A stretch of DNA of 52,684 nucleotides from positions 1-52,684 of the forward strand of contig JAQBGF010000164.1 of NCBI GenBank assembly GCA_032122615.1, written 5' to 3'. Within the stretch, counting starts at the first letter, position 1, and each line of letters begins with the position of its first letter. Position numbers and translations under genes: made by a program. Source of the stretch: SHZI01 sp032122615. GTDB lineage: Bacteria > Pseudomonadota > Gammaproteobacteria > Steroidobacterales > GCA-2729495. This document shows positions 42,062-50,822 of this stretch, piece by piece. The notes under the pieces were generated by a model. That model was not told where the DNA came from. It worked only from the letters and a program-made list of their open reading frames with translations, and made no database searches.

Positions 42062-42139
42062 TTAGTTGGTGATCTTCCTGCGCATCACGCCCATCAGGCC
42101 GAGGGCGGAGCCGAAGAGCAACACCGCAGGCGGTACCTT
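42062..42139 (-). pseudogene. In-frame PEP-CTERM/VPxxA-like sorting tail after a diguanylate cyclase stop
   Basis: Twenty-five sense codons follow the TAA (42140-42142) of the diguanylate cyclase in the same frame and end at TAA 42062. They encode K then VPPAVLLFGSALGLMGVMRR then KITN, which has the three parts of a PEP-CTERM-type signal: a VPxPA-like motif, a hydrophobic helix and an Arg-rich end. It is either the relict C-terminus of a lost sorted protein or a tail reached only by stop-codon readthrough. Confidence 0.6.
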
Positions 42140-43405
42140 TTAGGAAGCGGCCGGGATGTCCGGCATGATAATCGCGTTGGGGCCGCCGTCAGTCGTCGCG
42201 CAGTGCACGCGGTTACGGCCGGCATTCTTGGCGCCATAAAGCGCTTCGTCGGCGCGTCCGAGCATGCTGGATACGGTTTCACCCGTCCGGTATTCGGCGA
42301 TGCCTATCGACACGGATACCTGATGCAGACCGTCGAAGGGCCGCCGCACAATGGCTTTGCGCACGCGCTCGGCACACTTGAGCGCCCCACGCAGCGACGT
42401 GTCCGGCAGCAGTACGATGAATTCCTCGCCGCCGATGCGCCCCAGCGCGTGGCGACTCACCAACACGGGTTCACCGTCGTCGGCGCCGAAGTTCGCTGGC
42501 AGGCCAGCCCCATTCACGGTGTCCATCGTGCGCAGTGCGCCGCGCACCCGACGGGCAAACGCCGCAAGGACCCGGTCTCCCGCCAGATGGCCGTATCGGT
42601 CGTTCATGTCCTTGAAGTGGTCGATGTCGAGTATGCAGATACACAATGTTTCGCCGCTCCGGTCCGCCCGCGACCTTTCCCGGCTCACCATCTCCAGGAT
42701 GAACTGCCGGCTGTAGGAGTTGGTCAGGTGGTCGCGTTCGGCAAGGCGCTTGATGCGCTCGATGCCGATTTGCAGTTCAGCATTCCGGATTTGCAGGCGC
42801 GCTCGCACGCCAGCGAGAAAGCGAGCCGGAACGTACACGGCCGCGAGCAGCATGGCGAGCGCGAGGCAGGGGACCAGTGCGCCAAGCGCCGCCGCATCCG
42901 GCAGTGAGCCAGTACCCACCAGGGTGGTCAGCTGAAGCACGGGAATCGCCGCGCTGGCGAGTAAGGCCGCCAACATCAGCCGGCCAAGCATCGGGACGGT
43001 GACTGCAAACAGGGCCAGCGCAATCGCCGACAGGTACATGCCAACGGCCAGCAGTGAACCCGCCATCGCAGGACCGGTGAACCAGGTGTACAGCGTGGCC
43101 CAGAGCAGGCCCATCATCGACTGGGCGGCAACCAGGGTTTCCCGGGCCGGTTGTTCCGCCGCTGGCAGGCGGTTCAGGCCGTAAAACAGCGCCGCGGTCA
43201 GGGCGCAACCGAGCACCAGGACCAGGCCGCTGCCGGCCGCCAGCGGCGCCGCGGCAACCGCATCAGCCAGTAGCGCGATGGCAGCCCAGGCCGCGTAAAG
43301 TGCGGCCGCGGACAATTCCACGCTCAGGGTTGCCGATCGCAGCAACCGCCGAGACGGGGCAATCGGCCCACTCGCCGGCAGGCCGGGTACAGTGGCTGTA
43401 TTCAT
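42140..43405 (-). CDS. Membrane diguanylate cyclase (GGEEF)
   Basis: A 421-residue protein with about six membrane helices (residues 30-215) and a C-terminal GGDEF domain with the active variant GRIGGEEFIVLLP. Metal-binding residues are in ILDIDHFKDMND. An RTMD resembling the inhibitory site is present, but about 24 extra residues (TVNGAGLPANFG and on) separate it from GGEEF where five are normal, so feedback inhibition may not work as usual. ATG 43405 is chosen; the frame is open 48 bases upstream. Reading past its TAA gives a CTERM-like tail. Divergent from mnmG. Confidence 0.9.
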   Translation of the reverse strand: MNTATVPGLPASGPIAPSRRLLRSATLSVELSAAALYAAWAAIALLADAVAAAPLAAGSGLVLVLGCALTAALFYGLNRLPAAEQPARETLVAAQSMMGLLWATLYTWFTGPAMAGSLLAVGMYLSAIALALFAVTVPMLGRLMLAALLASAAIPVLQLTTLVGTGSLPDAAALGALVPCLALAMLLAAVYVPARFLAGVRARLQIRNAELQIGIERIKRLAERDHLTNSYSRQFILEMVSRERSRADRSGETLCICILDIDHFKDMNDRYGHLAGDRVLAAFARRVRGALRTMDTVNGAGLPANFGADDGEPVLVSRHALGRIGGEEFIVLLPDTSLRGALKCAERVRKAIVRRPFDGLHQVSVSIGIAEYRTGETVSSMLGRADEALYGAKNAGRNRVHCATTDGGPNAIIMPDIPAAS

Positions 43406-43436
43406 GCAGGGGACTTCTTTTGTTGTTCTTGTTATT

Positions 43437-43485
43437 GACTGTGATGCTGTCACAACCGACCCCGTCAGACTGTGATGCGGGTCGG
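43437..43485. repeat. Direct and inverted repeats between the GGEEF gene and mnmG
   Basis: GACTGTGATGC occurs twice in direct orientation (43437-43447 and 43468-43478), 31 bp apart, about three helical turns. CCGACCC (43456-43462) and GGGTCGG (43479-43485) form an inverted repeat overlapping the second copy. The position, upstream of both divergent genes, suits binding sites for a regulator, but none is identified. Confidence 0.45.
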
Positions 43486-43580
43486 GGGATATTCCTTGCC
43501 ATAACGCCTCCGCAACGGCACCCCCGGCTGCCGTTTAGAATGTCGTCGCTGATGGGGACCCGGTTTGTCTTAGGCACACA

Positions 43581-45515
43581 ATGACCAGCAACAACATCTT
43601 TGACGTCATCGTCGTGGGCGGTGGCCATGCCGGTACCGAAGCCGCGGCGGCGGCCGCACGCCTGGGTGCCCGCACACTGCTACTCACCCAGAATCTGGAA
43701 ACCGTGGGGCAAATGAGTTGTAACCCGGCCATTGGCGGCATCGGCAAGGGGCATCTCGCGCGGGAAATTGACGCGCTGGGCGGCATCATGGCTCTGGCCG
43801 CGGACCAGGCCGGCATCCACTTTCGCACGCTGAACGGCAGCAAGGGTCCCGCCGTGCGCGCGACCCGCGCGCAGGCCGACCGTGCGCTGTATCGCCAGGC
43901 GGTGCGCACACTGCTGGACGCGCAGCCCAACCTGCAGATGTTCCAGCAGGGCGTGGACGACCTTATCGTTGAAGGCGAGCGCGTGACCGGCGTCATCACG
44001 CAGTCAGGCCTGCGCTTTGGCGCGCGCTCGGTCGTGCTGACGGTCGGCACTTTCCTGGCGGGCCGCATCCACGTTGGCCTCACCAACCATTCCGGCGGCC
44101 GCGCCGGTGACCCGGCGTCCGTCGGCCTCGCGGCGCGCCTGCGCGAACTGCCTTTCGACGTGGGCCGGCTGAAGACCGGCACCCCGCCGCGCATCGACGC
44201 GCGCTCGGTCGACTTCAGCGTGATGACAGCCCAGCACGGCGACACGCCTGTGCCGGTGTTTTCGTTCATCGGCCGGCGCTGCGACCACCCTCGCCAGGTG
44301 CCGTGCCATCTCACGCGCACGACGGCAGCGACCCACGAGCTGATTCGTAGCGCGCTCGACCGCTCGCCGATGTACACCGGCCTGATCGAAGGTGTAGGCC
44401 CGCGCTACTGCCCGTCGGTGGAAGACAAGATCGTGCGCTTCGCCGACAAGGACTCGCACCAGGTCTTCATCGAGCCGGAGGGCCTCAATTCGACGGAGCT
44501 CTACCCCAACGGTATTTCAACAAGCCTGCCCTTCGACGTGCAGCAGGCCTTCGTGCGCACGATTCCCGGACTGGAGAATGCCCACCTCACGCGGCCCGGC
44601 TACGCCATCGAGTACGACTACTTCGACCCGCGGGGCCTTAAAGACACGCTGGAAACGCGCAGCCTTGCCGGTCTCTGGTTCGCCGGGCAGATCAACGGCA
44701 CGACGGGTTATGAGGAAGCCGGCGCCCAGGGCCTGATCGCCGGCATCAACGCCGCGCAGGCCGCGCGCGGCCTCGAGGCGTGGTCCCCGCGCCGCGACGA
44801 GGCCTACTTAGGCGTGCTGGTCGATGACCTGATCAGCCGCGGCACCACCGAGCCCTACCGGATGTTCACCAGCCGCGCGGAACACCGCTTGCTGCTTCGT
44901 GAAGACAATGCCGACGCACGCCTGACGCCCACCGGTCGGCGGCTCGGCCTGGTGTGCGACACGCGCTGGCGAATTTTCAACACCAAGCACGAGGCGATTG
45001 CGGCCGAGCGCGAGCGGCTCGGTGCCATCGTGATTCAGCCGGCGGACGCCGCCACCGCCCTGGACAGCGCGGCACCGTCACCGCTAAGTCGCGACCAGCG
45101 CGCGCTGGAGCTGCTCAAGCGACCCGACGTGAACTACGCCTGGCTGACCGGCCTTGCCAAGGTTGGCGCGCGAACACCCGGCGCGAACGAATACCCGGAG
45201 CTCAGTGCCCAGATCGAGGAACAGGTGGAAATCGAGGCCCGCTATTCCGGCTACGTGCGCCGCCAGCAGGACGAGATTGAACGCAGCCGGCACACGGATG
45301 ACGTGGCCCTGCCGGAAGATGTCGACTACGCCGCCATCCACGGCCTGTCGCACGAGATCCGGCAGAAACTGTCGCGCCAGCGGCCGGCGACGATCGGCCA
45401 GGCCTCCCGCATTCCGGGCGTCACGCCCGTGGCGGTCTCACTGCTACTGGTACACCTGCAGAAGCGCCGCCGGCGCAAGGCCACGGGAACGGAAGCGAAT
45501 GCCGGTACGGCCTGA
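43581..45515 (+). CDS. mnmG: tRNA uridine-5-carboxymethylaminomethyl modification enzyme MnmG
   Basis: A 644-residue FAD enzyme acting with MnmE. The N-terminal dinucleotide motif is VVGGGHAGTEAA, followed by MSCNPAIGGIGKGHL, GRIHVGLTNHSGGRAGDP, and the C-terminal helical domain ending QASRIPGVTPVAVSLLLVHLQKRRRR. The end overlaps the start of an oligopeptide-binding protein gene by 17 bases instead of being followed by rsmG. Confidence 0.97.
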   Translation: MTSNNIFDVIVVGGGHAGTEAAAAAARLGARTLLLTQNLETVGQMSCNPAIGGIGKGHLAREIDALGGIMALAADQAGIHFRTLNGSKGPAVRATRAQADRALYRQAVRTLLDAQPNLQMFQQGVDDLIVEGERVTGVITQSGLRFGARSVVLTVGTFLAGRIHVGLTNHSGGRAGDPASVGLAARLRELPFDVGRLKTGTPPRIDARSVDFSVMTAQHGDTPVPVFSFIGRRCDHPRQVPCHLTRTTAATHELIRSALDRSPMYTGLIEGVGPRYCPSVEDKIVRFADKDSHQVFIEPEGLNSTELYPNGISTSLPFDVQQAFVRTIPGLENAHLTRPGYAIEYDYFDPRGLKDTLETRSLAGLWFAGQINGTTGYEEAGAQGLIAGINAAQAARGLEAWSPRRDEAYLGVLVDDLISRGTTEPYRMFTSRAEHRLLLREDNADARLTPTGRRLGLVCDTRWRIFNTKHEAIAAERERLGAIVIQPADAATALDSAAPSPLSRDQRALELLKRPDVNYAWLTGLAKVGARTPGANEYPELSAQIEEQVEIEARYSGYVRRQQDEIERSRHTDDVALPEDVDYAAIHGLSHEIRQKLSRQRPATIGQASRIPGVTPVAVSLLLVHLQKRRRRKATGTEANAGTA

Positions 45516-47169
45516 GCGGCGACGCTGCTGGCTGGTTGCCGGCGCGCTGACCGTCCTCGTCGCCACGGGTTGCAGCCAGCCCGGCGAGGAGGCGGCGCTC
45601 CCCGCACCGAAGACTGTCCATGTTGGCGGCACGACGGGCCAGGAACTGGCCGTCGTACAGGTGCTGCACGCGGCCAATGGCGCGGAGCCGGAAACCCTGG
45701 ATCCGCATCGTGCGACGGGCGTCACCGCGGCGAACGTACAGCGGGATCTCTACGAAGGACTCGTTACCGAGGCGGCGGACGGCACGCTGATCCCCGGCGC
45801 GGCCGAGAGCTGGACGATCAGCGACGACGGACGGGTGTACACCATGCGCCTGCGGGCCGACGGCCGGTGGAGCAATGGCGATCCGGTGACGGCCGAGGAC
45901 TTTGTCTTCGGCTTCCGGCGCAGCGCCGACCCGGCCACGCTGTCGGAGTACTCCGCGATCCTGTACCCGCTCGAGAACGCGGAAGCAGTCGTTAACGGGC
46001 AACTGCCGCCGGACCAGCTCGGCGTGCGGGCCATCGACGAGCACACGGTGGAGCTGCGCCTGCATTCGCCGACACCCTATCTGCTGGGCCTGCTCACGCA
46101 TTCCAGCACCTACGCGGTTCACCGCCCGTCGCTCGAGAAATTCGGCGACCGTTTTGCGCAACCGCCCAACCTCGTCGGCAATGGCGCCTACCGGCTCGAC
46201 GGCTGGGTGGTGCAGTCCCACATCCACCTCGTGCGCAATCCCTACTACTGGGACAACGCCAATACCACGATCGACGACGTCTGGTACTACCCGGTCGAGA
46301 ACGCGGAGTCGGAGCTCAACCGCTACCGCGCCGATGAATTCGACCTGACCAACACCCTGCCCAACCGGCAGATTCCCTGGCTTAAAAAGAATCTGCCCCG
46401 GGAGCTGCGCATCGTGCCGTACCTCGGCAGCTATGTGTACGGCTTCAACACCAGCCAGCCGCCGTTCAAGGACAACATCCCGCTGCGCAAGGCGCTGTCC
46501 ATGGCGCTCGACCGGGACATCCTGGTGAACAAGGTCAGCGGCGCAGGAGAAATCGCCGCCTACGGCTGGGTACCGCCGGTGACTGGCTACAAGAACCAGC
46601 AGCCGGAGTGGGCGACGTGGACCCAGGAGGAACGGAATGCGGAAGCGCGGCGCCTCTACGCGCTGGCCGGCTATTCCGCAGACAAGCCGCTGCGCTTCCA
46701 GCTGATGTACAACACCGAAACGAATCACCGGCGGCTGGCCGTGGCGATGGCGGCCATGTGGCGGGACGTGCTGGGTGTGGAAACCGAAATCCTGAATCAG
46801 GAGTGGCGGGTGTTCCTGCAGACTCGCCGCTCGCGCATCGATACCCAGCTGTTCCGCTACGGCTGGATCGGCGACTACGACGATCCCTTTACGTTCGCCG
46901 AGATTCTCGAGAGCAATCACGGCATGAACGACATGGCCTACAGTAACCCTCGCTACGACCGGCTGCTGGCCCGGGCCTCGCGCGAGGCGGATCCAGCCGT
47001 GCGCATGGCGCTGATGGAAGAGGCGGAGCGCGTGATGCTGGACGACATGCCGATCCTGCCCCTCTACTATTACGTGACCAAGCGCGTCGTGAAACCGTGG
47101 GTGGTGGGCTACGTGGACAATATCAACGACCACCATCTCAGCCGTCACGTCCGTATCCTGAAGCACTGA
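45499..47169 (+). CDS. oppA: Oligopeptide ABC transporter substrate-binding lipoprotein
   Basis: A 556-residue family-5 binding protein. Lipobox VATGC is preceded by a basic n-region (VRPERRRCW); the body has ETLDPHRATG, DGTLIPGAAESWTISDDGRVYTMRLR, GNGAYRLDGW and the OppA-type ending DDMPILPLYYYVTKRVVKPWV. It is clearly OppA-like, more so than the protein at 212-2032. ATG 45499 (GGAAG upstream) overlaps mnmG. First gene of an oppABC(DF) operon. Confidence 0.93.
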   Translation: MPVRPERRRCWLVAGALTVLVATGCSQPGEEAALPAPKTVHVGGTTGQELAVVQVLHAANGAEPETLDPHRATGVTAANVQRDLYEGLVTEAADGTLIPGAAESWTISDDGRVYTMRLRADGRWSNGDPVTAEDFVFGFRRSADPATLSEYSAILYPLENAEAVVNGQLPPDQLGVRAIDEHTVELRLHSPTPYLLGLLTHSSTYAVHRPSLEKFGDRFAQPPNLVGNGAYRLDGWVVQSHIHLVRNPYYWDNANTTIDDVWYYPVENAESELNRYRADEFDLTNTLPNRQIPWLKKNLPRELRIVPYLGSYVYGFNTSQPPFKDNIPLRKALSMALDRDILVNKVSGAGEIAAYGWVPPVTGYKNQQPEWATWTQEERNAEARRLYALAGYSADKPLRFQLMYNTETNHRRLAVAMAAMWRDVLGVETEILNQEWRVFLQTRRSRIDTQLFRYGWIGDYDDPFTFAEILESNHGMNDMAYSNPRYDRLLARASREADPAVRMALMEEAERVMLDDMPILPLYYYVTKRVVKPWVVGYVDNINDHHLSRHVRILKH

Positions 47170-47175
47170 TCCCTC

Positions 47176-48096
47176 GTGTTACGCCTCATCCTGCGCCGGC
47201 TTCTCGAATCCATCCCGACGCTGCTCATCCTGATTGCCGTCACCTTCTTCATGATGCGGATGGCCCCGGGCGGACCCTTCGACGTCGAAAAGCGCCTGCC
47301 GCCAGAGATCGAAGCCAACCTGCGCGCGGCCTATCACCTCGACGAGCCGCTGTACCAGCAGTTCGGGAGGTATCTCGGCAACCTCGCGCAGGGCGACTTC
47401 GGGCCGTCGTTCCAGTATCGCGACCGCACGGTCACTGAGCTGATCGCTGGCGGCTTCCCGGTGTCGCTGCGCCTGGGTGGTTTCGCAATGCTGCTCGCGC
47501 TCTTCGGCGGCGTGACCTTAGGCAGCATCGCGGCGTTGCGCCAGAACAAGCCCACCGACTACGCCACGATGGCCGTTGCGATGACGGGCATCTCCGTGCC
47601 CAATTTCGTGATGGCGCCGCTGCTGGTGCTGCTCTTCGCCGTGTATCTCGGCTGGCTCCCGGCGGGCGGACTCGGTGACGCGGGCTGGCGCAATCTCATC
47701 CTGCCGGTGATCACGCTGGCGCTGACGCAGGTGGCCTACATCGCGCGGCTCACCCGCGGCAGCATGATCGAGGTCCTGCGGAGCAACTACATCCGCACGG
47801 CGCGGGCCCAGGGCCTGTCCACCATGACAATACTGCTCCGCCACGCGCTCAAACCCGCGCTGGTGCCAGTCGTGTCGTACATCGGGCCGGCCACGGCGGG
47901 ACTCATCACGGGCTCGGTGGTCATCGAGCAGATCTTCGGCTTGCCGGGCCTCGGTCGTTACTTTGTGCAAGGTGCGCTGAACCGCGACTACACCCTCGTG
48001 CTCGGCATCGTAGTCTTCTATGGCGCGTTGATCATTGCCTTCAACTTTCTCGTAGACCTCGTCTACGGGTGGCTCGACCCGAGGTCCCGGGAATGA
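47176..48096 (+). CDS. oppB: Oligopeptide ABC transporter permease OppB
   Basis: A 306-residue inner-membrane permease with about six helices. The N-terminus (LRRLLESIPTLLILIAVTFFMMRMAPGGPFD) and the ATPase-contact EAA loop (YIRTARAQGLSTMTILLRHALKPAL) are typical of OppB. GTG 47176 lies 6 bases after oppA; the stop overlaps the oppC ATG. Confidence 0.95.
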   Translation: MLRLILRRLLESIPTLLILIAVTFFMMRMAPGGPFDVEKRLPPEIEANLRAAYHLDEPLYQQFGRYLGNLAQGDFGPSFQYRDRTVTELIAGGFPVSLRLGGFAMLLALFGGVTLGSIAALRQNKPTDYATMAVAMTGISVPNFVMAPLLVLLFAVYLGWLPAGGLGDAGWRNLILPVITLALTQVAYIARLTRGSMIEVLRSNYIRTARAQGLSTMTILLRHALKPALVPVVSYIGPATAGLITGSVVIEQIFGLPGLGRYFVQGALNRDYTLVLGIVVFYGALIIAFNFLVDLVYGWLDPRSRE

Positions 48097-48995
48097 CTGC
48101 TGTAGGAGCGGCTTCAGCCGCGACAACTGTCCCCGAAACCCCCCGCAGCCTCTGGTCCGACGCGTGGTCAGCCCTCCGCCAGAACCGCGCCGCCATGGCC
48201 GCCGCCATCGTCCTCGGCATCCTGGTGCTGCTCGTACTCTTCGGCCCCGCCTTGAGCGGCTACCGCTTCGACAAGCCCAACTGGGATGAGATCGCCGTGC
48301 CGCCTTCATTAACCGGCGGGCATCTCTTCGGCACTGACTCGCTCGGCCGCGATCTCTTTACCCGCACGCTGCATGGCGGGCGCATGTCGCTGTTGATCGG
48401 CATCGTCTCGACGCTGGTCAGCCTCGTGATTGGCGTCGGCTGGGGTGCCACGGCCGGGTTTCTTGGCGGGCGCGTGGACCGGCTGATGATGCGCATCGTG
48501 GACATCCTCTACGCGCTGCCCTTCATGTTCCTCGTGATCCTGCTGATGGTCCTCTTCGGCCGGAACATCCTCCTGATCTTCGTGGCCATCGGCGCGATTA
48601 ACTGGCTGGACATGGCGCGGATTGTCCGGGGCCAGACGCTCGGCCTGAAGCAGCGCGAGTTCATCGAGGCCGCGCGGGTGTCGGGGTTGAAGAGCGGACG
48701 CATCATCCTGCGCCACATCGTGCCGAACCTGCTCGGCGTCGTCGTGATCTACGTGACGCTGACGATCCCGCAGGTGATCCTCGTCGAGTCCTTCCTGAGC
48801 TTTTTGGGGCTGGGCGTACAAGAGCCGATGACTTCCTGGGGCGTGATGGTGAGCGAAGGCGCGCTGGACATGGAGAACGCGCCGTGGATGCTGGTGTTTC
48901 CGGCCGTGTTCCTCGCCGTCACGCTGTTCTGCTTCAACTATTTGGGCGACGGGCTGCGCGACGCGCTGGACCCGCGCGACCGGAGCGGCCGATGA
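48093..48995 (+). CDS. oppC: Oligopeptide ABC transporter permease OppC
   Basis: A 300-residue permease with about six helices, the GTDSLGRDLFTR motif and the EAA loop EFIEAARVSGLKSGRIILRHIVPNLL. ATG 48093 overlaps the oppB stop (ATGA). The codons for residues 4-11 (VGAASAAT) are made from a REP palindrome, so the N-terminal leader before the conserved SLWSDAWSALRQNRAA is repeat-derived. Stop overlaps the next ATG. Confidence 0.94.
   Translation: MTAVGAASAATTVPETPRSLWSDAWSALRQNRAAMAAAIVLGILVLLVLFGPALSGYRFDKPNWDEIAVPPSLTGGHLFGTDSLGRDLFTRTLHGGRMSLLIGIVSTLVSLVIGVGWGATAGFLGGRVDRLMMRIVDILYALPFMFLVILLMVLFGRNILLIFVAIGAINWLDMARIVRGQTLGLKQREFIEAARVSGLKSGRIILRHIVPNLLGVVVIYVTLTIPQVILVESFLSFLGLGVQEPMTSWGVMVSEGALDMENAPWMLVFPAVFLAVTLFCFNYLGDGLRDALDPRDRSGR
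48102..48124 (+). repeat. REP palindrome inside the oppC start
   Basis: GTAGGAGCGGCTTCAGCC and the following bases through 48124 match the REP type common in Xanthomonadales and Pseudomonas: GTAG head followed by a hairpin (GCGGCT at 48108-48113, AGCCGC at 48116-48121, loop TC). Such REPs are usually intergenic; this one is read in frame. No second copy was noticed in the window. Confidence 0.75.
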
Positions 48996-50809
48996 GTGCC
49001 ACGCCCTTGGCCATGCTGGCGCCGGCGCTGCTCGACGTGCGGGGCCTGTCTGTAACGTTCGCCACGCGCGACGGCCCGGTGCACGCGGTAAAGGACCTGT
49101 CGTTTCACATCGCGCCCGGCGAGGTGCTTGGCATCGTCGGCGAGTCCGGCTCGGGGAAAACCCAGGCGGCCATGGCGGTGCTGGGCCTGATGGCCGACAA
49201 CGGTCGCGTGACCGGGAGCATCCGCTTCGAGGGCGACGAGCTGGTGGGGATGCGGGACTCATTTATAGGTGCGATCCGCGGCGCGCGGATCGCCATGGTG
49301 TTCCAGGACCCGATGACCTCGCTGAATCCCTACCTGACGATCGGCGCCCAGATGGGGCTGGTGCTGAAGCGCCACCGGGGCCTCCGGGGCTATGCTGCCA
49401 AAGCCGAGTGCGTGCAGCTGCTGGATGCCGTGCACATCACCGATCCGGCCTCGCGGCTGCGCATGTACCCCCACGAACTGTCCGGCGGCATGCGCCAGCG
49501 GGTGATGATCGCCACCGCCCTGCTGTGCCGGCCGGCCCTGCTGATCGCCGACGAGCCGACCACCGCACTCGACGTAACCGTGCAGGCCCAGATCCTGGCG
49601 CTGATGGCGGAGCTGCGGGTGAGCTTCGGCACCGCGATCATCCTGATCACTCACGACCTCGGCGTGGCGGCCGGCCCCTGCGACCGCCGGATCGTGATGA
49701 AAGACGGCGTGTGCCTGGAGCAGGGGCCCATTGACGACTGCTTCCACCAGCCGAAGACTGCCTACGCGCGGGAGTTGCTGGCGGCGGTGCCGCGGCTGGA
49801 TGCGGAGCCTATCCGGGCCCGGCCGGCTATTGCCGAGCCCGTCATCCGGGTGGACGACCTGGCGATGCATTACCCGGTGGCGCAGCCGGGCTTCTTCGCG
49901 AAGCCGAAGATCCTGCGCGCGCTGGACGGCGTGTCGCTGGAACTCCGCCCGGGCGAAACACTGGGCGTTGTCGGCGAGTCCGGTTCCGGCAAGTCCACGC
50001 TGGCCCGGGCGGTGTTGCGCCTGGTTCGGCCCACCCACGGGACGGTGTGCCTGCTGGGGCGGGAGCTTTCGGAACTGCCAGAAAACGAAGTGCGCGAATC
50101 CCGGCGGGACATGCAGCTGGTGTTCCAGGATCCGCTGGCGGCTCTGGATCCGCGGATGACGGTGGGGGAGATCATCGCGGAGCCGTTGCAGGTGTTTGAG
50201 TCCTCGTTCAGTGACAAGGAGGTCACAGCGCGAGTGGCCGAAGCGATGGCCCAGGTGGGCCTGGATCCGGAATGGCGGAACCGCTACCCGCACCAGTTCT
50301 CCGGTGGCCAGTGCCAGCGGGTGGGGATTGCTCGGGCGCTGATCCTGAAACCGAAGCTGCTTGTTTGTGACGAGGCGGTGAGCGCGCTGGATGTGACAGT
50401 GCAGGCGCAGATCGTGAGTCTCTTATTAGAACTGCAGGCGCGGCTGGGCCTGGCGCTGATTTTCATCTCCCATGACCTGGCGGTGGTCCGGCGCCTTTCG
50501 CACCGGGTGATGGTCATGTATCTGGGCAAAGTGATGGAAATGGCCGATGCGGAGGAGTTGTATCGGGCGCCGAAGCATCCGTACACGCGGGCGTTGATGG
50601 CGGCGGTTCCGATTCCGGATCCGCGGCTGGAGAAGACGCGGGTTAAGGCGCTGGTTAAGGGAGAGGTGCCGTCCCCGCTGGCGCCGCCGGGGGGGTGTGC
50701 GTTTCGGACGCGGTGTGAGTATGCGGTTGGGCAGTGCGGCAGTGAGGAGCCTGGGTTGGTCGAGGTGGGGACGGCGCGGGTGGCTTGCTGGCGGGTGGGG
50801 GAGATATGA
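48992..50809 (+). CDS. Fused oligopeptide ABC transporter ATPases (OppD-OppF)
   Basis: A 605-residue protein containing two complete peptide-type ABC ATPases. First half: Walker A GESGSGKTQ, signature LSGGMRQR, Walker B LLIADEPTTALD. Second half (from about residue 285): GESGSGKST, signature FSGGQCQR, Walker B LLVCDEAVSALD, followed by an oligopeptide-transporter C-terminal domain with a CxxR...C...C pattern. In the classical system OppD and OppF are separate. The D-loop glutamate-proline is replaced by EA in the second half. ATG 48992 overlaps the oppC stop. Completes the operon begun at 45499. Confidence 0.93.
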   Translation: MSATPLAMLAPALLDVRGLSVTFATRDGPVHAVKDLSFHIAPGEVLGIVGESGSGKTQAAMAVLGLMADNGRVTGSIRFEGDELVGMRDSFIGAIRGARIAMVFQDPMTSLNPYLTIGAQMGLVLKRHRGLRGYAAKAECVQLLDAVHITDPASRLRMYPHELSGGMRQRVMIATALLCRPALLIADEPTTALDVTVQAQILALMAELRVSFGTAIILITHDLGVAAGPCDRRIVMKDGVCLEQGPIDDCFHQPKTAYARELLAAVPRLDAEPIRARPAIAEPVIRVDDLAMHYPVAQPGFFAKPKILRALDGVSLELRPGETLGVVGESGSGKSTLARAVLRLVRPTHGTVCLLGRELSELPENEVRESRRDMQLVFQDPLAALDPRMTVGEIIAEPLQVFESSFSDKEVTARVAEAMAQVGLDPEWRNRYPHQFSGGQCQRVGIARALILKPKLLVCDEAVSALDVTVQAQIVSLLLELQARLGLALIFISHDLAVVRRLSHRVMVMYLGKVMEMADAEELYRAPKHPYTRALMAAVPIPDPRLEKTRVKALVKGEVPSPLAPPGGCAFRTRCEYAVGQCGSEEPGLVEVGTARVACWRVGEI

Positions 50810-50822
50810 CGGTGGTCAGTCG

